A stretch of DNA of 64,000 bases, from contig NC_065531.1 of the NCBI RefSeq assembly GCF_020184175.1, positions 83,670,604 to 83,734,603 of the forward strand, read 5' to 3'. This stretch comes from Aphis gossypii (Eukaryota > Arthropoda > Insecta > Hemiptera > Aphididae). Each line of letters opens with the position of its first letter. The first letter of the stretch is position 1. This document shows, one piece after another, positions 29,801 to 41,544 of this stretch. The position numbers were made by a program, and so were the translations under genes. Below the pieces are notes generated by a model. That model saw only the letters and a program-made list of their open reading frames with translations. It ran no database searches and was not told where the DNA came from.

Positions 29801-32197
29801 TGCGTAGAATCGGCGTATTCTCTCGCTGGATAGACTACCTACACCGCGCTTATAAAATAAAATACTGTCTCTTATTTAAAACCAATAAGTAAGTTATCGT
29901 AAACCGTAAACCTATTTAATGTTTATTATTTATTCGTCGCCAAATTGTTATATTTACGGGCTACGGGCTACAGAATAAATTAAACAGAATTTCTTTCATT
30001 TCAATAGGTAAGAAATCAAAATGCCAACCAGTTTTCTACCAAATTTAACAATTTAAAAAATATATTTTACCATATTATTACATTTGTTTTTTTTTTGCAT
30101 ATTATTAACATTAAATAATTTTTTTCGACATTTTTAATAGTTATTTTGCATGTATAGGTAACATTTTCTAATGCATATTTTGCTTAATATTTTAAATTTT
30201 CTATAACTTCTGAATCTTATTATTATTAATATAGGTATCTACCATTAATATACCTAAAACTTAACTGAGCAACTCTACAATATATGAGATGCATGTGTAT
30301 ATAGGCACCTCCTATAATACATAATATAACTGTGTTCAGTATAAATTAGTTGCGCACTTGCACCAATATTAATAAGAATGAAGTCTCTATACCTACTCTG
30401 CGTCTTTGCTTTATTCACTTCGTGTTTGGCGTATTTTAGGTGATTTTTTGAAGTGTGTCCAAAATATTTTTTAATGGCCTGGTAAAATTCGAATAATTCT
30501 TGGGTATTTTAGATAAACTATGTAAACTTAGATTAAAAATATATCTCGAAACGCATTAAGTATTATATCTAATAAAATTAATTTCACTTTCTCAGTTAAG
30601 ATAAAAATATTTTTAGAAACATAAGTAAAATATACTAATATATTAGGCTAATTTCTGTAAGTCGAAGGATCCAGAGTCCAGACATAGAGATCTCCCCCCC
30701 CCCCAAAAAAAAAAACATGTAACTGACGACCTACGTTGGACTTGTATTGTGGGATCCGTACCTATTCTAAATTAGTCATAACTACATCATAGAACGTATA
30801 CATTGCAGTATAAGACAAGTAGGTACCTACAATTTTACTTTTTATTGAATAGTTTATGTAGTTATGTACCTATTAAAAATAGGTCTTCAGCCACATGATT
30901 ATTCTTCAGCTCATATTTCTTTGCATTTATCCTCGTTAATTAATAAAAGAGTTCAAAATTCTAAACATAAGGTTTTCTTAGTAAATTACTCTTAAGTAAA
31001 TTAAACACTCTAGATCCCTTGGGCAACATAAATTCCAAAGTTTCTCCAGTTTCTTCCAGTAATAAACATACAAGCTAACTAATGAGTCCTTATGCAAGAA
31101 TGATGAAAATTACAAATGACTTTAACATTTATTTATATTTTAGCATCATTAGATTATATTTTATTTTAATATTATGCTTTTGCTAGTGTAGTACCTAGTA
31201 GACATTCAGTGATATTAGAATGATACTTATAATATTTAGATCATACATATAATGAAGAATAGATATTAGAAATTTAAAAAATATTGAAAAACTAACACAT
31301 TTATTTTGAGTTTTTTTCTATATCAGAACTAACTAAGCTAGGGAACACTAAATTTGTTTTAACAAAACTTCAACAGGTAGAAAAATATATAAGTACATAA
31401 AATGTTGAGATTATATAAATATTTAATGATAGATAATTAACATCAATGATTTTAATATAATTTTGTTAGTATTTAGTAGTATTACCATACTAATATAAAA
31501 GTTATTGTTGGCTAATGATCTAGTTGTTGAAGTCTTTCTTTTATCATAAAAAAAACAAAACAATTATATTAAATATATAATAACCTAATGTTTTAATAAT
31601 AATAAATGTATTGGATTAAAAAAATATATAATCTAACTAATATACATATTATAATAAATCTAAATCATAATGTTTTTTTAGTATTTGTTTTCAAAACTAA
31701 ATTATTTAGTTTAATGTCTTTTTAACAATATGTACTTAATTGTTATAATCATTAATAAGTAGTATATATATATATATATGACTATAAGTTAAAAAGAAAC
31801 CTACTAAATCAATTTAACCATTTAAAAATAAGAGTATAAATGATACAGATTTTAATAATATGAAATAGCGTTGTAAATAAAATACAAAATATACAAATAT
31901 ATAGAAATTACAAATTTAAAGGTTAAAATGTATAAAACACTTCATCAAATGCTTTAAAGATTTAAAATTTGCCTATTACTAAATGATTAATTACTTAAAT
32001 TTTAAACTACTCAAGAATATATTATTTGATAATATTTTGTATGTATTTAAAAATGTAATTGAAATTTTAATTGAAACATTATAATTAAAAGTGACATGAT
32101 AAGACTATATTCATATTTTCTATTTAGATCTTACTGATCTTAGCATACCACACACTCAATAATAATTTTACAATATAACTATAGGATAATTTAAAGA
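26817..32197. other. Intergenic stretch between the GalNAc-transferase promoter and the RNase T2 pair
   Basis: Mostly AT-rich sequence without supported genes. It includes the GC-rich island at 29630-29835 (separate entry), short AT repeats near 29180 and 31765, and a C-run/A-run at 30695-30716. The low-coordinate end must contain the 3' UTR of the first RNase T2 gene. Confidence 0.6.
29630..29835. other. Unexplained GC-rich island, possible exon or promoter
   Basis: About 200 bp that is much richer in GC and CpG than the surrounding kilobases. On the plus strand it opens with an acceptor-like AAAATTTTCAG at about 29637 and stays open to a TAG at about 29833, encoding a basic, low-complexity peptide I do not recognise. 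It could be a noncoding first exon, the promoter of an unseen transcript, or a repeat fragment. Confidence 0.3.
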
Positions 32198-32998
32198 TTA
32201 AAATACAGCTCCTAAGTATTGTATATTTTTATCATAAGGGCAATTTGTAGATGGTTTATTGCTGTTTCTTCTAAAAGGATCACAATCAACCAATGACAAT
32301 GTTTTGTCAAAACATATACGCACTTCATCAATATAAGGTGTGCTGGTACCCTAAAAAAATATTATTAAAATTATTATTTTTCACTATAAGTTTTAAATAT
32401 CAAACATACTTTTTCATAAAAACAATCGATACGTGGGTTTTTACCCAATCCAGTTCTTAAGGTATGCCAAATTTGATTAACTGGATAACTGCCATTAGGC
32501 TTAATGCCTCCTTGTTCCAATATATCGCTTAGTACATATTGCTTGGACCAATCTAACCCTTGTTTAAAATATTTATATTCTGAATCTAAAGCTGACAGTG
32601 ATTTAGCACAAGTTCCATGTTTTATCCATTCATGTTTCCACAGATCGCCTTCTCGTTTCTTTGACCATGTCTTAGACCCTTTTATTTCTGTCCAACGATT
32701 ATGTAATTCTGGAATAATGGGATCTAAAGAATTTAAACTAAACGCTGTTTGATTGTTACAAAAAGCTGGACCAATGCTACCAATCTTTGATGGCCTAAAA
32801 TTAAACAAGAGAAAAGTTTACAAAACCTCTTGTATTTTCAATTAAACAGGTATATCATATAAATACCAAATTCCATGTATTGTCCACTGATTGCGATTGG
32901 CTGGTAAGTTGCATACATGAGTCTCTGAATTAACAGTCCAGGTATGACAAAAAGTATACGGCCATGTTTGAGAAAATACCAATATATCCCATTCTTTG
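32198..32998 (-). CDS. Ribonuclease T2 family protein, downstream copy (N-terminus unresolved)
   Basis: RNase T2 enzymes are secreted or lysosomal acid endoribonucleases that cleave RNA through 2',3'-cyclic phosphates. Exons in transcript order: 32998-32867, 32794-32410, 32350-32198. The first supported exon reads EWDILVFSQTWPYTFCHTW, then CAS I as WTIHGIWP across the first splice. The next contains CAS II as WKHEWIKHGTC, keeping the HExxKHG residues. The last ends with DEVRICFDKTLSLVDCD and a short tail. The upstream frame is open to an ATG at 33141 and strongly hydrophobic, which could be a signal peptide and would give 270 aa. However, an acceptor at 32998 with the same phase as the neighbouring paralogue suggests a separate upstream signal exon that I could not locate. 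Paralogous to 34662-37122. Confidence 0.9.
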
Positions 32999-33141
32999 CT
33001 AAATTCACATAACAAAAATAATATAAAAATATTTATTATTATAATAAATGAAATTTTTTTTTTTTTTAATAGACTAGTCTTCGTGATTATAATATAATAT
33101 GTAAGAATATTAAAGAGAAAAAAACCAACCATTCCATTCAT

Positions 33142-34661
33142 TAAAAAAACAAAAAAAAATGAAATTAAAACTGTAGCGATTCATTTAATAACAGAAAAAT
33201 TTGTTTAGATCTATTTCATATAATAGTATATAAGATTTTCTCAACAAATACGCAATACATTTGAAACTTAAATATTATAACTTTAAGCAATTTGTCGAAT
33301 TTGTCGTCAAGTCTACTTTAGATCGACTTTCTCACATTTTTGATACTATTCCCTTAACCTAGCTTGGGCCCCGAGATATAAATTTTTTGGGGCGGTCAAT
33401 TTTGAAGAGTATTTTGATATAATATGGTACCTAGGTAATTTGGGTGATAAAAAAAAGTTATGGCACTCAGATAACCTGGGGTGCAAAATTCCTATATATG
33501 TCTCTGAGTATTCATCTTAACTCATGAATAATGTTCAATGCAATATTGTAAATTATGCATTGTTAATTACTGTCATGTAGTGTTTATGTTATATATTATA
33601 ATAATTATTATGTTCTGTGCTTTAGCCCTTGAGAGCATTTGCATTAATAGATAAACAACATTACAATCATATATTACATTTTAATAATAATCAGTCATGG
33701 ATTAAAGTTAACATACATATTTATATTTTCATGGTTGAATAGTATTATACAATTGATAGATAAATTGACAAATTAAACTAGAATCTTTTATTTCGTTAAA
33801 AAAAAAAATCATAAAAATTATAATAATATAATGTATACTTAAATACAAGGAAAGATAGGCATTGAAATATATTGAAGACTTATTTAAATTTAGAGCTCAA
33901 AATCTATTAATAAAATTATATATAAGCAATGATAATTGCTTTCAAATTAATATTACTACTCTATCTTATACCAAAACAAGTAAAGCAAGAATAGTAATTT
34001 CTAAAAAGATTTTAATTAAAAATATAATAAGATAGTGCATGCCCAACACCAGGTGGTCTCTATGTACCCTGCCTAACTTTTTATTTATTATTGAAAATAA
34101 TTTGGCCTTTTTTGGAATTTGGAAATAAATACTATTTATATCTGATTTTTAATAATGTAGCTGAGTTTTTATAATATTTATTTAATTATTACCTTTATTA
34201 TTGTTCTCGCAGTACACATATTCTAATTAGAAAATACTAAAATAATTTTAATATTGATTACAACGTCAAGTTTTCAAAAACTGTTAGTGATTTTTAGTGA
34301 GTTAATTGTTAATTAATAAGAAATAAAAATGATGTACCGTTGTATATAAGGGAACGAATTTGATCGATTTAGATTATGATTATATGAAGTATTTGTGCGA
34401 GACTGATGTGATTTTGATCTGTCAAAGTGACGAGGCCTTTTAGTTATCCACTCATTTGAGTGATCAAATACTTTTCGTTTTAACCTGTACAACAGCTTTG
34501 AATGCCTGAAAACATAGTATTTTGGAAAGTTGTCTATTTTTATTTTTTATCACCATGCGATTAGTAGCATTATATTATATTAAGATGGTGTTAATTTTAA
34601 CTAAATCAGAAAATATGGAATAAAAATAAGCAAATTATTAGTGAATAAATAGAACTGTAAT
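33142..34661. other. Spacer between the two RNase T2 genes
   Basis: AT-rich. It may hold the missing signal-peptide exon of the downstream RNase T2 copy. At about 33370-33507 there is a probable TE remnant whose ends pair imperfectly (CGAGATATAAATTTTTTGGG at the left, CCTATATATGTCTCTG at the right). Nothing else is supported. Confidence 0.4.
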
Positions 34662-37122
34662 TTACTCATCAGTAGTAGAATTTAAGTTTGTAAGATTAAT
34701 GTCTGTAGAAGTAGAATTGGAATCTGTAGTATTAGCATTAGTAGAAATATTCTGTTCTGGAACATAGTCCAAATACAATATAGGTTTTTTCGTATCACAA
34801 TTGGTTAATATATGAGGCTTCTTTATTGACCCCCGCCGAGGTTTCATAATGCCATCACAATCAATTTGATTTAAACTTTTATCAAAACATATCCTTATTT
34901 CAGCCAACATTTGTTCTTTTGTATCCTTTAAAAAATAATCATTCTCATATTATTTTAATTTGCTATTAAAATTATTTGTGATGATTATAAATTAGTAAAT
35001 TACTATGAATATTATTTTTATACATTTTAACTATAAACTTACATGTTTAGTAACACACTCAACCCATGCATTTGTTTTCAAAACCGACTTCACAGCTTTC
35101 CAATAATCAGCTACATTTAATGTACTATTTATTTTTATATTACTTTTGTCTAAAACATCCTTCATATTGTACTTTTCAGACCATTCAATGCCTTGAAAGA
35201 AGTATTTAAATTCTGAATCCAAGGCTGGCAGTACTACAGCACATGTACCATGTTTTTCCCATTCATGAAACCAAATACTTTGTTTTTTATGCGATGTCAT
35301 TATGCTTGAAGAATTTCCTTCCGTAGCATTACTAGGTGGAATTTCTATATCAGGCCAATATTGATTTAATTTATCCTTTATACCATAAATAGCAGCAGGA
35401 TTAAACACCAAAGATTTGTTACAAAATTGCGGACCTTCTGTACCATATTTTGTAGGCCTAAATAAAAAATATGAACATTTTTAAAATAATTTAATAATCA
35501 AATTTTAAACATTTATTATAGCGCAACACTTATTGATTTTAAGAGATTTTTTTTTTTTTGTGTAATTTTTAATACTAGGAAAAACTACTAATAACTGTAG
35601 GGAAATGTGCAGCTAACTAAAATACAAGCTTTGTTGATAATATTTTTTAAATGTAACATTAAATTATTGTGATTGCTTTCAGTCATTTTCATAACATAAT
35701 AATTCTCTTGAGCCAAGAAGAATGATGCAGACAAGGTCCAAATAGTTGAAATTGTAAGTCTAATGAAGTCCAACTGTAATTTAATTTAAATTTTAAATTT
35801 GTTCAATATATTTTTTTCCAAATGTGTTTTAATAAAACAGAAAAGAAAGAAAATCTGTTCAAATTTTTATTGATTTAAGATGTATTTACTGATGTTTCGT
35901 GCTTCAAGGTGAATATTAAGTTTTGTTCTGAATATTTTTTATATTGTCTATAAACAAGAAAGTAATTAATTGTATGGTTAGTCGTAATAACTTGCCAATT
36001 TTGAAATAAGAAACTTCTTATTATACACTTATTTGTTTTATCTTTATCTTTGGTCTTTGATTAGACCAAATTATACTTCTATCTAAATACTAATTTTTTA
36101 TGAATATAAGTAAATTTGACGTATTTTGCTCTTTGGAAATTAACTAATAGCTGGGACATATACAAGGAGGGGGGGGGTGTTTTGAGTGTTCAAACACCCC
36201 TGAAATATTTGGTTCTTGTAATAAAAATGTAATTAAAATAATTAATATAATTTGAATAAAAATAATTAAACAAGATTTATAAATAAAATAAAATTATATC
36301 TAGTGTATGTATATTAACGTGATGGGTACAAAAGAATTTGAAAAAAAAGTTCTACTTTTCAATAACTGATTTACCAAAACCAACATTTTTTCTATGTATG
36401 TCGCTGACAGGTTTTTTGGATCTGATTTACATTTAATGTAATTGTTTAAATTGTTTAAATAAATTTATTTTATTTATGAAGTTTAAATGAAATTATGTGT
36501 AGACTTATACCATCCACTTAACTATTTGTCTAGTATCATAAAAGTATAAGGTTAGGAACACACGGGCATTATTTTAACGCGTGACATTTACACCGTACTG
36601 TTATTTTACGGCGAGTTTCGTTAAAATACATTAAAATGAGTAGAGCACAAGTGCACAACACATGAGTGTTGTGCCATAAAATATCACGCGATATTTCAAA
36701 AACAGTCGTGTGCATCATGACTTTACCACGCGGTAAAATAACGCCCATGTGTTCCCAGCCTAACAGTAATATATTCCTCAAATACTAGAAATAAAAAATA
36801 GAAACTACACAAACCAAATGCCATGAACTGTCCAAATACTCTTGTCAGATGGTAAGTTACATGTGTGTGCAGGATTTTGACTTTTCCATGAATAACATAA
36901 TGTGTTTGGCCATGTTTGTGTGAATATAAGAATGTCCCAACTATGAGGATCTTTTGAAGGGCGTGGAGTTTTCATATTTAATCTATAAAATAAACAAGAT
37001 AATTCAAATACCTATACAATATTTATAATTAATTTTATGTTTATTTACCCCAAATACATTGTACCAAGACCAAATGTCACTATGACTGCTGAAAGCAGTG
37101 CTGTCCTCTTACTCATTCCCAT
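34662..37122 (-). CDS. Ribonuclease T2 family protein, upstream copy (complete)
   Basis: Complete 306-aa gene. Exons in transcript order: 37122-37049, 36982-36815, 35457-35043, 34925-34662; every junction keeps frame. Residues about 8-26 form a hydrophobic signal or anchor (ALLSAVIVTFGLGTMYLGL). CAS I is WTVHGIWP with His78. CAS II is WFHEWEKHGTC with His145, Glu146, Lys149 and His150, so the enzyme should be active. The C-terminus adds an Asn/Ser/Thr-rich tail with several N-glycosylation sequons (NIS, NTT, NST, NLT), absent from the neighbouring copy. An acceptor at 37131-37132 nine bases before the ATG implies an upstream noncoding exon; donor-like sites end at 37598 (AGT|GTAAGT) and 37440 (GAGCT|GTAAGT). 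The intron 35458-36814 carries a MITE. Confidence 0.93.
36551..36764. mobile_element. MITE with about 30-bp TIRs in an RNase T2 intron
   Basis: The left end GTTAGGAACACACGGGCATT pairs with the right end, which reads as its near reverse complement (GCCCATGTGTTCCCAGCCTAAC region). The arms continue through ATTATTTTAACGCG against CGCGGTAAAATAAC. There is no transposase. A short open frame across it is fortuitous. Confidence 0.7.
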
Positions 37123-37597
37123 TTTGAGAAACTAAAATAAAAAAAATAAATATTTTAAAAACATGCGTACAATTTAAATTTTCAACATATTTTTAGTAAA
37201 ATTTTTCGTTTATCATGAATATTTATTATGAAATACATAATAATATTACACTTACATTTAATTACTGTCCTTCAAACAGATGGATTCATAGTAACAACAA
37301 TGTACCGATAGAGCAAAACAATTAAATGAAAGTACTGAACCTAGAATAATTGAAATAATTTAGAGTCGAAATATTTAAATAATAATTATTAAATTGCAAA
37401 AAAAAAAATGTAATTAAAATACTAATTGGCAAAACTTACAGCTCGCTTGATATCAATATTAAATTATCATTTATTACAATTCGATGCAAAACCGCGAATT
37501 GCAAAATTGCGTGACAAACCAGTAGTTATAATATAATCAATGGTAAATTACTAAACTGGTAGAACAGTATCATCCACCATTACGATTAAATACTTAC

Positions 37598-37690
37598 ACT
37601 GACTCCAGCTGCTGACGGCCGACACGCGCGTAGCAATATCAGGAACACTGAACAGCTGGTGGCTGCAGCTTAACACCATACTAATATACT
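37598..37690 (-). promoter_or_regulatory. Probable first noncoding exon and promoter of the upstream RNase T2 gene
   Basis: On the minus strand a less AT-rich segment (CAGCTGTTCAG through GTCAGCAGCTGGAGTC) ends in a consensus donor AGT|GTAAGTA at 37598. The coding exon begins with an acceptor at 37131. A 5' UTR intron of about 465 bp is inferred. Confidence 0.45.
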
Positions 37691-37699
37691 ATGGAAGAT

Positions 37700-40600
37700 A
37701 GAAGTATAGAACCATTAGAACCACAATTAAATAGAACGTACGTTCAATTACCAAAATCTACCTTTGCGCTCTCTACCCGTGAAAATTATGTTATATTAGA
37801 ATATTACTAATGTCTAATTGACTACTAGAGAGTTGAGACTTGAGAGTATTTGATATTTGTCAGTTGTCACTTGTCTTAGTCACTATTTGAGTTTTCTACT
37901 TACTAGGTACTACCCTGTCAACTTACATTCTGTCGATTATTTGTTTCTGGATCATTATTCATTATATATATCTATGTGCACCCGACTGAAATAAGAAGAC
38001 CAAATACCGGAACTAAACTCCACTTCTAAAAATTTCCCGAAATGAGTCGTTCAATTAAACTATTTCTACTATTTTTAACGATTTGACGCACAAGCTGCAC
38101 TGCGGTCGCCGGTCGCAAAGGTTACTTCTTTAGACTTTAACACACGTAGTAGATTATTCAATATTCATGTTTTTTTCGTTTTTTTGGAAAATATATGCAT
38201 TATTTTAAACACATGATACATTATGAATGTTATAAGTCCATGGTAAAATAGTTACTTATTAATATCAATGAAATGGTATTGAGCATTGAACATAATTTTT
38301 TTTCTTCTGTTTTTGTCATTTTTTCTTCAAATAATTGTTGATTAATTTTTATTTACTAGAATAGATAAAATATGCAATCTCCAATTGATTTTTTTTACAA
38401 AAAACAATTTTGATGAGATTTATAAGTCATGATGACATACTGTCCAATCATGTATGAAGGGCCAAAAGGGGGTGCCTAGTGACACTACTTGTCACTTGAG
38501 ATATATTACAATTTATACTTATATTATAACTAAAAAAAAAAAAAAAAAACACTACAAACTATTACCATAATTGATTAAGTACTTGATTATAAAATCCAAT
38601 TTAAATATTTAAATATTTTTCTTTTCCCATTATATACAATAATATTAATGAGAAGATATATAGGTACTTATTAGTTATTATTAATATTTTTATTATGGTA
38701 GGTACTAGGTATGTAGACGTCATCTATGTATAAAGTACAATAATATAGTGTTCTACACATTCAATTATATTCCAATTTCCATATCATATCCTATGATATT
38801 GAGCTCTTTTTTCCATAACTATATTTAGGTATAGGTACAACAACCACACATAATAATTAATACTTTAATTTATTAACTATGAAGCATCAAGGACACTTAA
38901 AAGACAGTGATTAAAAATATTAAATCTTCTGACCTATTTCACCAATATTGATATCAATATATAATTAATATTAAATTTAACCTTTCTGATTATTAACATA
39001 TAATTTTAATTAATTTACTATTTCAATAATCAAAATTGAAAAATATTCACACTAATTATATTTTATTTTACAAATCATTTAAATATCTCAATATTATACA
39101 CACTATAATTGTATGTATATAATATATCAATATAAACAAGTAATAACTGAAATTATAAACTTTTTTTTTGTTTTACATTTATTATATTATACACAATCTG
39201 TAATTATTATTTTACAATAAGCGTATGTGATGGAGATTCGTGGTTTGAGGGACAAGAGATAAGAAGCTGCCCATTGGAGGCACTTAAGGGTAGAAGTTTG
39301 TTTTTAAGACGTTGATTACAAACTTACATAATTTAAAAAGGGTACTTATTATTCTAATTTATATTTTAGTGTTTTAAAAAAATGCATTGCACTATCTTTA
39401 AGATTCTAAATGTTCATGATAGTCCATCTACTACAAATAGTAATGCACTATGGTTTTCATAAAATCTACTTTACATATTTTGATAGTCCAGTTTTCTGCC
39501 TTCTACAGTTCGGATTGGATCATAGTCAACCAGTTATTGACCGTTGGTCTACATGAATTATAATATTAATGTGTACAACCAAAAAATAATTTTTATATTT
39601 AAAAAGTATTATCAATTCTTCAACTTGTAAAATATATAAACCAAATGTTAAGAATTTAAAACACCATTGCATTAAAAAAAAAATAAAATAAAATTAGCAA
39701 GTACAATTTAATCAAGAATATATTATTTTGTATTAGTAATTAAATTCTTTAGACACTAACAGAAAATACATACCAATATTTTTAAAGTAGAATTAGAATG
39801 CATAAAAATAATACTTTCCCACAAATTATTAAAATACAATTATTTTAATTGTAAATAAAATTCACTGGGGGATATGATGGGTGACTTGTTGAAGAGACCA
39901 CATCATCTTAAGGGAACTTCATAATGGGAAATTGCATCTTAAACACCTTACACAATCCTATGATAAAGGTAAAAAGAAAACTGAAATTAAAAAATAGTTA
40001 TAAATACAAATGTAATTTTATCAAATAAATCATATAATATTATAGGTTATATGTTTTCATAGTGTATTTTTAAAATTTAGTTGACATAAAATTAAATATT
40101 TTGTATTAATCATAACAAATTATGTAGGTATATACGTTTTAAATACTGTAAATGGCAAGAAACAACATAATAGTAAAATATTTTGTTAATAAATATTAAA
40201 TTATAATAAATATATAAAATAAATTAAAAAATAAACAACATGAAATTTAAAAATAAAAAACTTAAATACAATACATTTACAAAGCATCTTAACTAGTATT
40301 AAAAATTAAAATAATAAAAACTGAAAATAAAAGATTTATAGTTATTGTATTTAAACAAGTAAAATTAATAGGATCATAAATCATTTTTAAAATTTAGCTA
40401 AAATGTATAATTAAGTATAAATTTTTTCAATTAAAAAGTTAAAAATCTTTTCTATTATTTTCTCAATCCAATAATGGCAATAGATGTAGATATAATATAA
40501 ACTTATACTTAATATTTGTACTTTTAAAATTTAACTTATTATTTTGATTATTTTTAATATTTTAAATATTACTTTGAAAATACAAAAAAAGAATCACTTT

Positions 40601-41544
40601 TTGAAATTTTATTTAAAATATTCGATTAACATGAAATGTGGACTATTAATATTGTGTTGATTGTGTTCTATTATTATTGCAAATATTTAATTGATACTAT
40701 GCTTGAAATTACATAAAATAAATTAATATTACCTTTCAAAATTGAATATAATATATATTTTTTTCTTATACTATAATATATTTTTATCTGCTTATAATGT
40801 ATACGTCATATTTACTTTAAATTACCAGATTTATAATGTCTCCGATAAATAAGTAATTTTATCAACATTTTATTAGATTTAATAACTGATGAATTATTAA
40901 AACTGTTATATAAAAACTAATTATTCTAAATACAATATAATTTGTTAAAGACTTTTTTTTAAAATGACTGATTATTGGTAGTGTTGTAAAGTATTAGTCA
41001 GTAATTTGAATAAAGGAATGTGTATATCACAATTAGCAATCAACCATTCAGCTTTTAAATATGATAAAATTAATTATAAGAGTAGATATTGTAAAATTAT
41101 CTTTTAAATTTGATTTTTTTGTTTTTTAAGAAAATTAAATGGTTACTTATAATTTATTATTATAAATCATTTTTGCTTGGTTAAAAAAAAAAAAAAATTA
41201 TAATAATATTAGTTTAAATTTCACTAATTTACACTTGATTTAGAATGAATTTTAAGTTTTAACTTTAAAATATGTACATAATGTGAAATGTGTGGATTAA
41301 AGTACTATAAGTTATAAATTCTATAATAAAAGCTACTTTTTTAAGATTTAAATATAAGATAGCATTGATATTTAAGTTTTTTCTTTCAAAATACTATTTT
41401 TAAATTCTCGACAGTACATGTATTAAATATAAAACATTTTTAAAAAATATAAAAGCATGATCACAATTAAATGATTTTTGATCATAGTTATAACTTATTA
41501 TGAATCCAAAATATTAATCCACTGTCATAATGTCTTGCATATTA
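37700..41544. other. Intergenic stretch, includes the CCDC85 3' UTR
   Basis: AT-rich sequence between the RNase T2 promoter and the CCDC85 stop codon, with many short A/T runs. The high-coordinate part must be the CCDC85 3' UTR. Small moderately complex patches (about 39230-39310 and 39865-39960) gave no recognisable exon. A perfect 12-bp palindrome GAACGTACGTTC lies near 37734. Confidence 0.5.

Noticed and set aside
32504..32752. Plus-strand ORF over RNase T2
   Set aside because: Antisense shadow of the RNase T2 exon, which has catalytic motifs on the other strand.
36569..36781. Minus-strand 70-codon ORF in the RNase T2 intron
   Set aside because: Lies almost wholly within the TIR element; no link to neighbouring exons.
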